DNA of 64,000 nucleotides. Origin: Epiperipatus broadwayi. Its lineage: Eukaryota > Onychophora > Udeonychophora > Euonychophora > Peripatidae. The notes under the pieces were generated by a model, which was not told where the DNA came from, did no database searches, and was given only the letters and a program-made list of their open reading frames with translations. The DNA lies in NCBI GenBank assembly GCA_028023455.1, contig JAQFVV010006452.1, positions 1,106,501-1,170,500 of the forward strand, given 5' to 3'. Each line of letters starts with the position of its first letter. Position 1 is the stretch's first letter. This document shows positions 1 to 11,664 of the stretch, piece by piece. Made by a program: the position numbers and the translations under genes.

Positions 1-168
1 TGCTGAACCAGCACTCATCAGTTGGACCAGATTATCATCTCCCTCACATATATATAATCAGTCCTCACTTTATATTAAGATAGCAAATCTTTACACTTTA
101 ATAAACAGGCTCCAAATTACTTTAACACCAACTCTTCAGCCACCCATATCATTGAAAATCTGATGACA
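1..168 (-). repeat. Hammerhead repeat family A, minus arm (cut by window start)
   Basis: Reverse complement of the unit at 190-350. It starts inside the ribozyme (CATCAG box and stem II at 1-22) and runs through the segments TATATTAAGATAGCAAATC and CTTCAGCCACCC before meeting the plus arm around 168-190. The two arms form a head-to-head inverted pair. The element continues left of the window. Confidence 0.8.
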
Positions 169-189
169 GAATGGGATTTGAGTGTTCTA

Positions 190-490
190 TCATCAGATTT
201 TTAATGGTATGGATAGCTGAAGAGTTGGAGGTTAGAGTAGATTCATGCATGTCCATTAAAGTATAAAGATTTGCTATCTTAATATAAACTGAGCACTGAC
301 TATATATGTGTGTGGGAGATGATAATCTGGACTAACTGATGAGTGCTGGTTCAGCATGAAATATGTATATTGGTGATTCTTTATCTTTTCTATATGTGTG
401 TGGTCATGTGTATCGGTAGTATGAGATAATGTGGATAGTTGAAGGTTGCTTGATGGTCTGAGTTCAAATCCCTATAGTTAGTTTATTGGT
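190..490 (+). repeat. Hammerhead repeat family A, plus arm
   Basis: Unit order is a GATAGCTGAAGAGTTGG segment, CCATTAAAGTATAAAG, an ACTGAGCACTGA segment, the hammerhead (321-381), a TGTGTGGTCATGTGTATC segment and a closing GAGTTCAAATCCC at 460-472. That last motif resembles a pol III B box, so a tRNA-like 3' module is possible. The same order recurs near 5.8, 34.5, 43.5, 57.1 and 62.6 kb. Nothing is coding. Confidence 0.8.
321..381 (+). ncRNA. Hammerhead ribozyme, family A
   Basis: CUGAUGA at 336-342. Stem II is 343-347 with 353-357 (five pairs, one G-U) closed by GGUUC. GAAA is at 358-361. Stem III is two pairs (A361-U368, U362-A367) with loop AUGU, and the cleavage triplet AUA ends at 369. 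Stem I pairs 331-335 with 370-374 immediately beside core and cleavage site, with four further pairs beyond a UGG bulge. All strictly conserved core residues are present, so activity is plausible but untested. Confidence 0.78.
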
Positions 491-845
491 GATTTTATTA
501 ATCAAGCAATGATAGAATTTTAATTTCTTAGTAGAGTTTTTTATTCAACTTATTAAAAACAAGCATTTCATTTTTTTTGATTTTTAAATTAACAAAATGA
601 TGTAAATTGTATCATTCTTTATAGTTCAGAAGACTTAAATGTAAGTTATAAAAAATATAGATCCAATAATTAATATTCAAAAAACACCAGTCCTTTATCA
701 GATGGTCTAAATAAGATATATTTTTTATAGTGGTAAATTCAAAATTGGTTTGTATAAGATGGTTATTCTGGAAATGAAATGTGAAGATAAACAATGGACT
801 CGTTGCTGTTGTAGCACAAGTAACCTGGGATAAAAAGTTCATTTA
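491..845. other. A/T-rich stretch with no recognisable feature
   Basis: Between the family A unit and the LINE. A 76-codon minus-strand open frame (612-842) has low-complexity F/I/N-rich content and no motif; I treat it as chance. Confidence 0.6.
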
Positions 846-2136
846 AAATGTCCCTATGCTGAGGGAGAACATTCATCATATTTCCTATATGGATGATGGG
901 GTGGTGTTCCTCTCATCTCAGGATGAGTTCACTAGGCTTGAGGAACTCCTGTACCAATTTTCTTACAAATCTGGTCTCAGAGTAAACAGAATGAAATTGG
1001 TCATATGGTCAATTCTATCAGGCAAGCATATACCAGGTAGATTTGAAGCCCCCTCTCAGAAATTTCTCAGCTTCCCCCTAGCCTCCACCCCCATCCATTA
1101 TGAGAAGAAAACTCCAAGCTTCCTTATTAGGTAAGGTCGATTCTACAGTAACATCACTATCTAAGGTCTACCTGTCCTTATTGGGGAAGGTAGCACTACT
1201 TAATTCTATAATGTTGCCCAAAATAACATATTATCTAGCAGGATTTTCCCCTATGTGCAAGTTTATCCAAAAAATTGAAACCTTATGCAGAAAACTTTGT
1301 TGGGGAGGCAGGACTCCCATCATCAGCCTCAACATATTACAAAAACCCAAACTTCTTAATGGCCTTTGCCTTCACTCGCTGAAGATTTTTTACCTCCAAC
1401 AAACTCATAATATACTATTCAAGATTTTTAAGGATAATCCCAATATGTAGTGCCTCTTCCCCAAGGAAAATATAGAGCTTACCGATCAACCTCCACCAAG
1501 TAAGAAGCATTTGGCTACAAAAGCAAGTTACAGTGATTTTTCAAAACTTCCAGTCATCGGGTTCCCTTTTTCAGGGGATATTATCATATTGGGAAGTTTA
1601 TTGATTAATGTTTCCCAGGAAAACTAAATCTGTTAATATACTTCCAATGGGAATTGCTCGATTTTCCAAATTAACAAAATTCATCAAACTGAGTCCAAAA
1701 TTTGTTGATTTTTTAATAAAAATCATCCTTGTAGCACTCCCAGGCCTTTCTCCACTACCAAAGGGGTTACAACATCAACCCCCTTTGTCCCCTATGTAAC
1801 AAACAGGAGGAGTCAATTGGCCACATTCTGGAGCAATGTGATTCGTGGACTTATCTCCATAATATAGTGTTAGACTGGATAAATGGCAATGATCCAGCTA
1901 ACATTTCTCTTAATGCAGCAATTAAAAAGGGTCAATTTGGAACAATAAGACTGGCCACTTTCATTAACTTTTCAATTTGGACTGCCAGATGTAGCATGAT
2001 ATTTGATCATGGCTGTGATGACTCGATGATTAATCGATTTTTCAAATCCCTCTACAAAATAAAAGATGAGGATAAAAAAACTTGTCAGCCTTGGCTAATT
2101 GACCAAACCTGGAGCCAGGTGAGGCTAGAGTTCTAA
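846..2136 (+). pseudogene. L1-type LINE, C-terminal half of ORF2 (5'-truncated, frameshifted)
   Basis: Reverse-transcriptase remnant of a non-LTR retrotransposon. The catalytic YMDDGVVFL box is at 886-912, directly after the 5' truncation, so the fingers and endonuclease are missing. Downstream peptides lie in different frames (856-1134, 1100-1450, 1608-1799, 1867-2136), showing several frameshifts and stops. A zf-RVT type zinc knuckle (C-x2-C-x7-H-x4-C) is readable at 1786-1839 only by shifting frame. The C-terminus has an SIW-x2-RC box near 1972-2015 and ends with stop TAA after a TW-containing tail. The end matches the separate copy at 55067-55437. It is not functional. Clade assignment (L1/Tx1-like) rests on the zf-RVT domain and the C-terminal box; I am fairly sure of LINE, less of clade. 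Confidence 0.82.
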
Positions 2137-2617
2137 TTCATGTGTTTCTTAGGCCTAAAACTTGAACTTTCTCCTATCCACTGAACAAATAATATATCCC
2201 ATCTTTCACTTAAGAATAATCTAACTTTAACTATGAAGATCTTTCATACATCCTATATATTTAATACACAAACTTTGCATTAATTACATACTATACAATT
2301 AACTTACCTATATCAACTTATAAATATTGTTATAGTCCTCATTACTCTTTGAGCCAGGATAATCATTAATCAATGGAATTTCCAAACCTTATACATAGGT
2401 TTGACTTACTTTATATTCCTAACTAATTAAGCTCATGACACACTGCCTTAAGGCATTAATATAATCTTTGATTTTATTTATATTTATTTATGTTTCCTTC
2501 ATACTTGCATTAATTAAACATCATGAGTTTCTTATGCTGCTCTTAAGACTAAAGTATTGGTCTAATACAATTTTTGATATTTCTATAAACATGGCTTGCA
2601 TACCACATTTATATGTA
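2137..2617 (+). other. Probable LINE 3' UTR or unique A/T-rich DNA
   Basis: Follows the LINE stop codon. No clear poly-A tail or target duplication was found, so the end of the LINE is undefined. No other signal seen. Confidence 0.35.
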
Positions 2618-3684
2618 CACCTGGGTCTCTTTTTACGTAGACTTATTTAACAAGATTTTGAAGTTACGTGAGTCCTGTTTCACTGGAAGTCGGACTCCGA
2701 AAATACGCTATTACTTTAAATAATAAATTTCACGCACTTACGTTATAATGAAAGTAATAGCACATTATTGGAATTCGACTTTCATTTTAGTAATTTCAAT
2801 ATTTTCAGTGCTTTATAATAGTAAGATTTTATGCAATAATAAAATTAAAATCAAGATTTCCACATTTTATGTATATACACATTAAATTTTACAAGATTAT
2901 AATGTAAATTTGTTCAAACATTGTGCGTGTTAATTTTGCATTTTAAATCACATTCTGTTTTTGCTTTTTAAAAAAGAACGTAATCAATTATTAATCATTT
3001 AGTGTCCACAAGTTTATTTTTAAAAGGTCAGTAATAGCAGTGGGCACAATTAAATTTGACAATTAAAAATTAAAATCTGATTTTTAATTGTAATTAACAA
3101 TTTAAAAATTACTTACGATGACTTGAAATTAATGTGATGTGAAATATGATTTTTAAACGGAATTGAAAATTAAAGACAAAAATAAAAATTTAATTTTTAG
3201 TTGTTAGTTTCATAAACAATTAATAAAATCATCATCTCAAAGATTGATTACTAATTACATTGTAACCAGAAAACCCTTGACACAACATGAGTGTGAAATT
3301 GGCACTAGTTGTTTGCAAACAAATGTGTTTTTCGGCAAATAGCTATAATAATTAAAACATGTATAAAAAAATGTAAATTACTGTACTGTAAATTATGCAT
3401 AAAAATATATTATTTTGAATAAAATTAAATATTATAGTTAAAAAAAGTTTGTCTTGTATCAATTTTTTTCAAATTTGAAATTTTTTATTAGTCATATTTT
3501 ATTTCCTTATTTTTTTTACGAATTTTAAAGTAATTTTATGTTGGTGCTTTGCTTTTACGTGAATTTTAAAAAATCACAGACCGCATCCCCCCTTTTTCAA
3601 TGTAAGTTACGTCTATTTTTGCATGATTTTGTTTGCACATGTTTTCTGAGGAACCTATCTATCATGTAAAATGAGACCCAGGTG
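2618..3684. mobile_element. 1.07-kb non-autonomous TIR element with TA flanks
   Basis: The ends are inverted: CACCTGGGTCTC at 2618 and its complement ending at 3684, followed by similar TTTTAC sequence on both sides. Both ends abut TA (2616-2617 and 3685-3686), as in Tc1/mariner-type insertions. An internal subterminal inverted pair (GTCGGACTCCGAAAATACG near 2690 and CGAATTCC.. partner near 2775) adds fold-back potential. There is no transposase frame. Superfamily is inferred from the TA flank only. Confidence 0.55.
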
Positions 3685-3686
3685 TA

Positions 3687-4334
3687 TACATTGAAACTTT
3701 CTTATTGACATAATTTTATCCTATCATCGATTGCTTTTGTATCCACTCTAATGTGTAAATAAAGTTTAATTTTGAAAGTAAAATGTTCTATAACATTTTG
3801 AAAAGATATAGCTTGCTTATAATAGTAGTTTGTGCTGCTATTTCAAAATGGTATTACACATATAGTTATAAGGATTTATTAGATTGGACAATTAAAAAAA
3901 TGAAGAGTAATATGCTTTTAAATCAGTCATTCTGTCATAAACTTGAATATAATGTTTATGAAAAAGACATAAATACTATTTTAAAGTCTTTCTAAAAAAA
4001 CTGCAATATCAATTATATTTATTAAAAAGATTTGGCTGAAAAGTGAATGCAAGAGAAAGCTGTAATTAAACAATGTGCTGAAATGTTAAGAAAGAAACAT
4101 TTATTGTAAAAGAGATTAATAGATAATGTAACAAAATATTAGATAAGCATACCATTAAGCTGACATGTAATACATAAAGATATATCATATTTTATGGATT
4201 GGTTTGCACTATCATCGGAAAATTTATCTTCAATATTTTGTCCTTCTTTATGTTTTTTCCTAGAGTTAAGATAAACCATAACATATTTATGTCTAGACTA
4301 ATGATGATGAAATGATTGATTTATAAACATACGT
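3687..4334. other. Unassigned A/T-rich segment
   Basis: Holds a 70-codon open frame (3783-3995) whose YSYKDLLDWTIKKMKS stretch loosely recalls helix-turn-helix N-termini of pogo/jerky-type transposases. The similarity is too weak to name. No TIR found. Confidence 0.25.
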
Positions 4335-4545
4335 TTTACAAATCATCATCATCCACTGCAGGATGAAGGTCTCTCCAAGTTCAATTCATCTTTTCCAATA
4401 TTTAGCTTCTCTTCTCCACATCACCCCTGCACACTTTCTTATTTTATCTATCCATCTCATATATGGTCTCTTTCTGGGTCTCTTACAATCTCTTGGAATC
4501 CCGTTTAAGATTTTAATTGTTCATCTATTATCATCTTTTCTAGAA
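4335..4545 (-). mobile_element. LINE 3' fragment with ATG/TGA-rich tail
   Basis: Reverse complement reads the C-terminal end of a LINE protein, KCAGVMWRREAK then IELGETFILQW, followed by a short TGATGATGAT tail. Stops interrupt the frame. The same end occurs at 37355-37585 and 53186-53463, so this is a recurrent 5'-truncated family. Confidence 0.72.
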
Positions 4546-4880
4546 ATATGTCCAAATATAAATTAATATATAAATTAAACGTCTTCAAATAAGTTAATAT
4601 TTTTTTTATTTTTTTATACTGACCTCTACAAGTACAAATATGTTTGTTACGTATACCTCTTGAATTTTTTTGTGTTCATATTTTGTAGAATAGTTAAATA
4701 ATTTTATACATTTTATTTAAATATGCATTCATTACTTTATATCCTATTCCATTTTTGCATATAGAATTATGTAAACCAACTAATAATACTAAATAGAATC
4801 TAAAATTAGGGAAGTTAAATGGAATCAAATTCATTTTTGATAATCATAAAAATAATTGCAAGGAAATAAAGTCATATATC
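4546..4880. other. A/T-rich stretch, no feature
   Basis: No coding or repeat signal recognised. Confidence 0.5.
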
Positions 4881-4884
4881 ACGA

Positions 4885-5260
4885 CTTAATTTAATAAGCT
4901 TGTATTACAAATGTTATATAATGAGCATGTCAATAGCTCTTAACAAGCTTTTCAGAATATCACTATCCCCAGACTGTTTTCATGGTGTAACTAAACTTAG
5001 TTCAGTCCCATATGGCTATTTAAGTTAGGTAGCTCGCTTTGAAGACATATGGATGTCTGAAAATTTCAATTTTTTTACTTAATAGTTAATCATTAGATAA
5101 AGTGCTGGGTTTGATCTTGTATTTTAAATATAATGCTTGAATATCTTAGTACCTCACTGAGAAATGCCAAAAGCATGAAACCGGTCTGAGGATAGGGATA
5201 TTCTGAAAAGCTTGTTAAGAACTGTTAGCATGCTCATTACATAATATGTTGTTAAAAATA
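4885..5260. repeat. Fold-back element, family C
   Basis: Inverted arms share ATGAGCATG.., CTTAACAAGCTTTTCAGAATATC and the complementary right-hand copies (near 5195-5250). The interior holds a CATATGGATGTCTGAAAATTTCA segment that recurs in both halves of the 52154-52832 insertion. The right half carries a hammerhead-like fold. No target duplication was identified. Confidence 0.72.
5148..5195 (+). ncRNA. Degenerate hammerhead-like motif, family C
   Basis: CCUCA (5152-5156) pairs with UGAGG (5187-5191) as stem I. Stem II is AUGC (5164-5167) with GCAU (5173-5176). GAAA is at 5177-5180, then stem III A-C/G-U and the GUC triplet ending at 5186. The first core box is CUGAGAA instead of CUGANGA, so the catalytic G8 is missing or shifted; self-cleavage is doubtful. 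Confidence 0.5.
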
Positions 5261-5770
5261 GTTTGTTTAGTTCTAGTAAGTATCTGGTATTAGAGCAAAT
5301 AATTTGAAAGAAATGTACATTCTTTTTAAATTTTACTATGACCCTGTTATAATGATGTTTACATTTATGGAAAATGCACCCAGCAAAAATCCTAAAAACT
5401 TTTTAGGTCTTTTAATGAAGTGATTTTTCTTTGGCTGTAATACTCAGGTTAAATAGTGATCCTATTTCGGTTTACAATGTCAGAGCCCATTTTTTATACC
5501 AAATGATATTTTTTTTACATTCTAACTTCTAGTAATATCCAGAATTGTTATTTGAATCTCCAAAATATTGCATTAAAGTACTGTTTATCATACCTTTAAG
5601 TCGCAATATGACAGCTTTCAATATGTGTCGTTGTGTTCAATATATTATGAAATTGCATTATTTTGTTAAAAATATTGATCTAAAATTGAAAAAAAATATT
5701 ACAGTTAAAACTAACATTAATCATTTTGTTGATAGATTACAACTTTAAAAATAGTTTATATATAAGAATT
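5261..5770. other. Unassigned A/T-rich segment
   Basis: A 67-codon open frame (5545-5748) shows no domain. Nothing else supported. Confidence 0.4.
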
Positions 5771-5799
5771 TAAGTAAATATTTGAAAACCAGGCATTCT

Positions 5800-6015
5800 T
5801 CACAAACCTGGAGCTTAATTGTAAATATAGGAATTTGAACTCAGACTTTCCAGCACCCACCAACTATCCACACTATCTTATATAACTGATACACATGACC
5901 ACACACATGTAGAAAAGATGCATAATCACCAATATACGTATTTCATGCTAAACCAGAAATCATCAGTTGGTCCAGATTATCATCTCCCACACATATATAT
6001 AATCAGTGCTCAGTA
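5800..6015 (-). repeat. Hammerhead repeat family A, minus, truncated
   Basis: Carries the GAACTCAGACTTTC segment, the ACACATGACCACACACATG segment and the ribozyme region (5916-5984). The unit stops after AATCAGTGCTCAGT at 6014. CUGAUGA and GAAA are intact, and stem I ACCAA/UUGGU is intact, but stem II is degraded (TTTCT opposite AGCAT). Confidence 0.75.
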
Positions 6016-7759
6016 AATAAGTAAAACATATTTATTTATTTATTTTTGCAAAGTTTCATCAACAATATGTATAATATTTAATAAACAAATAAAATAAATG
6101 AGTAAAAAAAGAGATTTTTAGTATCTTATTAAAATTTAATTAAAAAAACCTAAAAGTAGAATTTTATAATTCATTTTATTGTTTCATTTTATGTTTCAAA
6201 GAAAATCAATTTTATATTTGAAAACAATTTCATTTCAACTTATGAAATTGTGTTCAACGTAACGGGTCAAGAAGTCAATATTTCTATTTTAATACAGAAA
6301 ATTTAATTTATAGTCTGATTGTAGAAGTATTAAACTTAGAGTCCTTTACCAAAAGAGAAAATAGAAATATATTTTTCTTTTATTTATTTTACATCCGTGA
6401 TAAATTTTTCTGTAATCGCAGGCATTCATCAAAGCATTGTTACATCAAAAATAATTCAGTTAAACTAATTTTTTTCATTTATATTTGCATTCACTAATAT
6501 AATTAGACATCTTCGTAAAATTGAATAAAATCAGTCTATAAAATACATTAATATTTTAGAAATTAGTTTTGACTTTGATAAAAGCTAATGTAAATTGCTA
6601 ATGCTTTATCTAAACTCTCTGATTAAATTTTCAAAAAATATTACAGTAGATATGAAGCGGCCTATCTTGTCATACATATTGATAAAATAAAGTTATTTAA
6701 TTATTGCACGCTATTCACAACTATATGATATACTCTGTATAGATTCCAAACAGAAGGTTCTCTTATGGCCTTAGTAAGTTCTTCAGCATTGGCATTGTAT
6801 AAATATTGGATAGAAATAAATCAAAGCTTAAATTCCATTTTTGAAAGATAATCACAACAATTATAGTTAATCATAAATATTTTACTGAGACTTGAGAGGT
6901 ATCTAGAAAGATCAAATCCAGATGTTTTTATTACTGAATTGGAAAATTCAATTGTTCAGGTTTCACAAAAAACTAATTTGTTATATCATAATTTTTTGTT
7001 TGTTTGAATGATTTCTGGGTTAAGAAGATCTTGAGATATGTTTTAAATTGTGAATATAAAACAGTGTTAAGCATTCTATAAGTATGCTAGCAATACTTTT
7101 TATGTCAGTATTTGGTTATGTAACTAAAAATTTAGTGTGAACTTTTTTTTTCCAAATAAGTCTTAAAATTGAAAAATATACAAGTTAAGATAGCTAAATA
7201 TCTGCATTATAATTCCAAAGCAAAGGTCTCTAACAAAAATTTTAGATTTATGTTTTAAAAGAGGAGGAAAATAAGCTAAGCTATGATTCAATGTTATTTC
7301 TAAATAATGTAGAAATTACTAAGAACTGATCTATTCTTTCCAAAGATTATATTCAGTTTATAAAGAGCTTTTTTTGTTTTTTTAGATGGGAAATTGAATA
7401 TATTATCTTTCTGGGATTAGATATATAAGATCCTACACAAAACAATTCCAAGCATTACATGTTCTTAAATTACTTTTTATTTCTGGGATGAATATTGTTT
7501 TGTGATGTCCAAAATTAATCATCTGTATAGATGAGTTTTTGTCACATGTTTCTAAAAGATTGCTGATAAATACACTAATAAGTAAGAAAACTAAATACTA
7601 TTAGAATCCAGTTTGCAATATTTTGCATTTCATATACTTAACATTTAAGATCACTTGAATATGTCAATTGGAGAGAATTTTGACAAGCGTGTCAAAAAGT
7701 TTCTTATATTTATTTTTAAGATTTTTAAAATGATACAATTTTTTTGAATAGAGCTTAAA
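6016..7759. other. 1.7 kb without recognisable gene or repeat
   Basis: A/T-rich with short homopolymer runs. No long open frame, no TIR, no tRNA-like motif on either strand. Confidence 0.5.
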
Positions 7760-7773
7760 TTAATAAAAATAGT

Positions 7774-7870
7774 CAAGCATTGATGGCCTAGTGGTTAGCA
7801 TAGCTGCTTTCCAAAGCAGCAGGCTAGGTTCACTTCCCGGTCAACACATTTGACATATGAAAAAAAAAAA
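7774..7870 (+). mobile_element. tRNA-derived SINE (UCC-type), full length
   Basis: A-box-like TGGCCTAGTGG, an anticodon arm with TTCC loop, and a B-box-like GGTTCACTTCC, then a short unique end and poly-A. A perfect 14-bp direct duplication TTAATAAAAATAGT flanks it (7760-7773 and 7871-7884). The body is only about 95 bp: tRNA-related head plus minimal tail. Confidence 0.9.
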
Positions 7871-8089
7871 TTAATAAAAATAGTGCCAGTCTTCAGTTTA
7901 TTTTGAAAGCTATTTTCAATATAAAAAAATTAATAACAAAACTTGTTCTCAGAAACATTTTTTAAAAGTATTTTGTTTTTATCCAAGGACAAGTTTATCA
8001 TTAAGATAATTCTTGCAAAGAACAAACAAAACTGTAGCTTGTGCTAGATGGTAATATTGAATGGGGAAAATTGCTATTGTGTAGGCATA

Positions 8090-8430
8090 AGAAAGGGTTG
8101 CCATGCAAAAGGATTTTCGTGATTATAGCTATTAAAAAACTATAGATACCAAAACATATAAATACTGAACTGAACTTATATCTGTATAAATATATGAGTT
8201 AGGTTGGATTGAAAACATTATTGTATTTGTAGTTTGGGCTCAAAAATTTATAGTTAACTAAAAAGGTAAAAGGGTGGCTTCTGGAGGGCACTAAATCCAA
8301 AGATCTACATGCTGTATTCTGACATCCAAAGGTCCTCACTGATGAAAGCCATAAGCTAGAAACAAATCTAGAGAGATTGGATAAATAGATACTAAAATAG
8401 GAATTTCATTGCACTAACCTTCTAGAATTC
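8090..8430 (+). repeat. Hammerhead repeat family B, diverged plus copy
   Basis: Order matches family B: AGATACCAAAACATA segment, GGTGGCTTCTGGAGGG, the ribozyme region at about 8320-8385, then the right-hand segment. CUGAUGA and GAAAC boxes remain, while stem I and the cleavage triplet have drifted. It appears in one orientation only. Confidence 0.62.
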
Positions 8431-8432
8431 TT

Positions 8433-8476
8433 AGCGGGCTGCATGTGGCCCTTGGGCCACTATTTGCCCACTCCTG
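8433..8476. mobile_element. Isolated hAT 3' end
   Basis: GC-rich strip ending TTTGCCCACTCCTG, the complement of the CAGG-x-GTGGGCAAA TIR seen in several animal hAT families. The preceding run alternates GGGCTGC and GGCCC blocks as in those termini. The partner TIR is not nearby, so this is a fragment. Confidence 0.5.
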
Positions 8477-8846
8477 TATTAGACCATTAGATGTGCTGAA
8501 GAAAATTGCATTTGATTTTGAAGAGGGTGGTCAGTATTGAAAAGGAATTGAATGATTTAATTAGTAGGTATTTTAAAAACATTTTTCTTTAAGCAAGAAG
8601 CATATATGTTAATGCACAAAATTACTATAACATAATTATATATATTAATTTATATTACATATGCATGTACAACTTTACAAATCAAGAATCTCTTCTACAG
8701 CAACCCAAAAAAAAAAGACAATGAGGAATAAGGCGTTATTCTTTCAGATACCCATTGCTAAGTGGTGAGAATTTAAGATATTTGTTACTTATTTACCTAC
8801 TAAATAAGAATAATAAATCCAATATTTCTGTTATTATAAAATATAA

Positions 8847-9050
8847 ATCACAATCTAACAATACGACTGTTGTATAAAACTGAGAAACGTTAAAATAATG
8901 CAAAACATTATTGCCAAGCGCTTAGAGTATAACGATTTTTATACAGCTTGATAAGGAATGAAACGAATTCAAAGCGCTTGACAATAGTGTTTTATATTAT
9001 TTTAATGTTTCCCTGTTCATTACATTAGTCGTATTGTTAGTTTGTGACAT
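8847..9050. repeat. Palindromic element of about 200 bp
   Basis: Arms of about 90 bp (8847-8930 and 8968-9050) include CAAGCGCTT, ACGTTAAAATAAT and ACAATACGAC with their complements. The loop holds CTTGATAAGGA then AAAGCGCTT, resembling the motif in the pseudo-LTR at 54950-54970, so a PLE relation is possible. Confidence 0.65.
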
Positions 9051-10485
9051 CTAAATAAAAATAATTAGATATCAATTTACCATGCAATTACGGAATTTTA
9101 TATGCTAGATAAATAAAAAACCATGAACCTAGTTGTAACCTGATAAAATATCCAGTTTAAACCAAGATTTGGGCATGGCAGTTACGTGCAACTATATTAT
9201 ATGATAGATCCTTCTATTTATTTTATGGACATAAACTTCTACTTGCAGATATGCATGATTAGATTGCAGCTGTTGTAATGGCAGTTGAAGCGTAAATCAT
9301 TCAATAACAGTTTCACTTTTTATTACTGGCCATTTTGTATATCCAAGCACAAACCATTAATATATGTATACAAAAATTTATTAAATTCATCTTCAAAATA
9401 CATCTATAGTATATATATATAATGCATATACGCATTCTCACTTTTGTAAATTATTTTGTAATAAGTTTCTCTCATAGACAGCAAGCGGAATGATGAATCA
9501 TTTACAAAATTAATAGATAAGTAAATGATGGAACAAGTAGATAGTTGCATAATCAGATTTGCCTGTAATGAAAACATTAAAACAGAAGAATGGACTTAAG
9601 TCATCACACAAATAAATACATAGATATTTGAATAACTGAATAAATTAACGAATAAAATAATATTTAAGGAAATCAATGGAGAAGATAAAAGTTAGGAAAT
9701 ATTTTTATTTGAAAAAGTAATTAAGAAATATATTATCTGTTAGTTTTATCTAATATAGTGAAGCAGCTGTAATTGTAATAGACTAATGACTGCTGCAACA
9801 GATGGTACAAATAGATCGGCCATAATGAAGACTGAATGAAGATTTTTTACAGCAAGTTCACTTCAAATATATGCGCTATTTATTATCGCAATTTTCATGC
9901 TATTAAAAGTAAAATATGCATATACTGAAATGAAGCTCAAAAATGTAACAAAAAATGTCAACAAAAATACTAAACAAATAAAAAATTAATAAGAATGTTT
10001 CAGTTTATTAGCATTTTTGAATAAAAACATTGCTAAAATTAAAAAATATAGACATTGTTTTCTGTTCGTACTGCTTATATATACGTCCAATAGCATTGTA
10101 TTTATATTCAAAAAAATTATATAGAAACCAGAAATACCAGCCTATAAAGGGAATGTTTTTCTTTTAATTGGTTACTTTAACAAACTTTTTTAAGACTGTG
10201 TAAATTAAACAAAACATTTTAATATTATATAAATAAATGTGATATATGTACCTGGTCATGTTTGTATTGCGGTTTATTAATGGGCTATAATTATTCAAAA
10301 TCTACACAAATGTTATTTTTATTCAATCAATTAAATTATATCCTCTTATTTTTTCTTTGTTAAAAATTTTATTTCTTCATTCAACATATAGATATATTCA
10401 AATCTTCAACATCCAATGTTTTTAATCACTTTTTTATTGTAGTCATTTTCAAGAGTCCTAAAAACACATATTTACATCATTATTA
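9051..10485. other. 1.4 kb without recognisable gene or repeat
   Basis: A/T-rich, short TA run near 9405-9420. No supported feature on either strand. Confidence 0.5.
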
Positions 10486-10647
10486 TTAAGCCAATAAACA
10501 TCTCATGATCACCATTTCTTATGCTTGCTTATAACTGTTATTAAGACAGGCAAAACTCTCCATACAGAATTGCCACCCAGTACAAGCCAGAGTAATCAAT
10601 GGATGCCAGAAGGTTCGTACATAAAATCCCCATCTAGTGCCTAATCA

Positions 10648-10703
10648 TCCAATATCCCAGACTAGTTTCTGGTTTGTGGCCTTCATCAGTGAGAAACCTT
10701 GGA
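10648..10703 (-). ncRNA. Hammerhead ribozyme, family B (minus)
   Basis: On the minus strand: CUGAUGA, a stem II of GGY/RCC with a flanking A-A mismatch, GAAAC-UA-GUC with a two-pair stem III, and stem I in which the 3' UUGGAU pairs with AUCCAA upstream. A base lost in the UGGGG side shortens the inner stem I. Confidence 0.6.
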
Positions 10704-11605
10704 TCTGAGAGCACTGTACCTAGATCTTAGGCTCTAATGGAATCCTCCAGCAGAAACCTTGGATCTGAGAGCACTAAACCTAGATCTTAGGCTCTAATGG
10801 AATCCTCTAGCAGCCACCTTTTATCTCTACCTATCTACAAAACTATGAGTCTTGAAAACAATAATATTTTCAATCCAAGCTCATTAGCTTATATCGACAT
10901 ATCAGTTCAATACCTATACATTTTGTTTTTGGTTTTTTAATAACCATAGCCACTACTATCCTATTAGGTAAGATTGGTTTTAAACCAATAAACATCACAT
11001 GCTCACCATTTCTTATGCTTGCTTATAACTGTTATTAAAACAGGCAAAACTCTCCATACAGTATTGCCACCCCGTGCAAGCTAGAGTAATCAATAGATGC
11101 CAGAAGGCTTGTGCATATAAATCCTCATCACTTGTAGCCTTCGTCAGTGAGGAGCCTTGGATCTGAAAGCACTGTACCTAGATCTTAGGATCTAATGCAA
11201 CCCAGCTGCCACCTTTTATCTCTACTTAACTACAAACTATCTTAAATTGAAAACACAATATTTTCAATCTATTGATTACTTTAGTTTGCACTGAGTGGCA
11301 ATACTGTATGGAGAGTTTTTCCTGTTTTAATAACAGTTATAAGCAATCATAAGAAATGGTGATCATGTGATGTTTATTGGCTTAAAACCAATTCTTCCTA
11401 ATAGGATAATGGTGGCTATGGTTATTAAAGAACCAAAGACACCAAATGTATAGGTACTAAACTGAATTCAGACCTATATGACTATATAAGTTAATGAGCT
11501 TGGATTAAAAATATTTAAGACTAATAGTTTTGTAGTTAAGTAGAGATAAAAGGTGGCTGCTGAAGGGTTGCATTAGATCCTAAGATCTAGGTGCAGTACT
11601 CTCAG

Positions 11606-11664
11606 ATCCAAGGCTCCTCACTGATGAAGGCCACAAGTCAGAAAGTAGTCTGGGGATATTGGAT
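11606..11664 (+). ncRNA. Hammerhead ribozyme, family B (plus)
   Basis: Inner stem I UCCUCA (11615-11620) pairs with UGGGGA after the GUC triplet; outer stem I AUCCAA (11606-11611) pairs with UUGGAU. CUGAUGA is at 11621-11627 and GAAA at 11641-11644. Stem II is short and imperfect, and stem III has a C-to-G change (GAAAG), so this copy may be weak. Confidence 0.62.
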
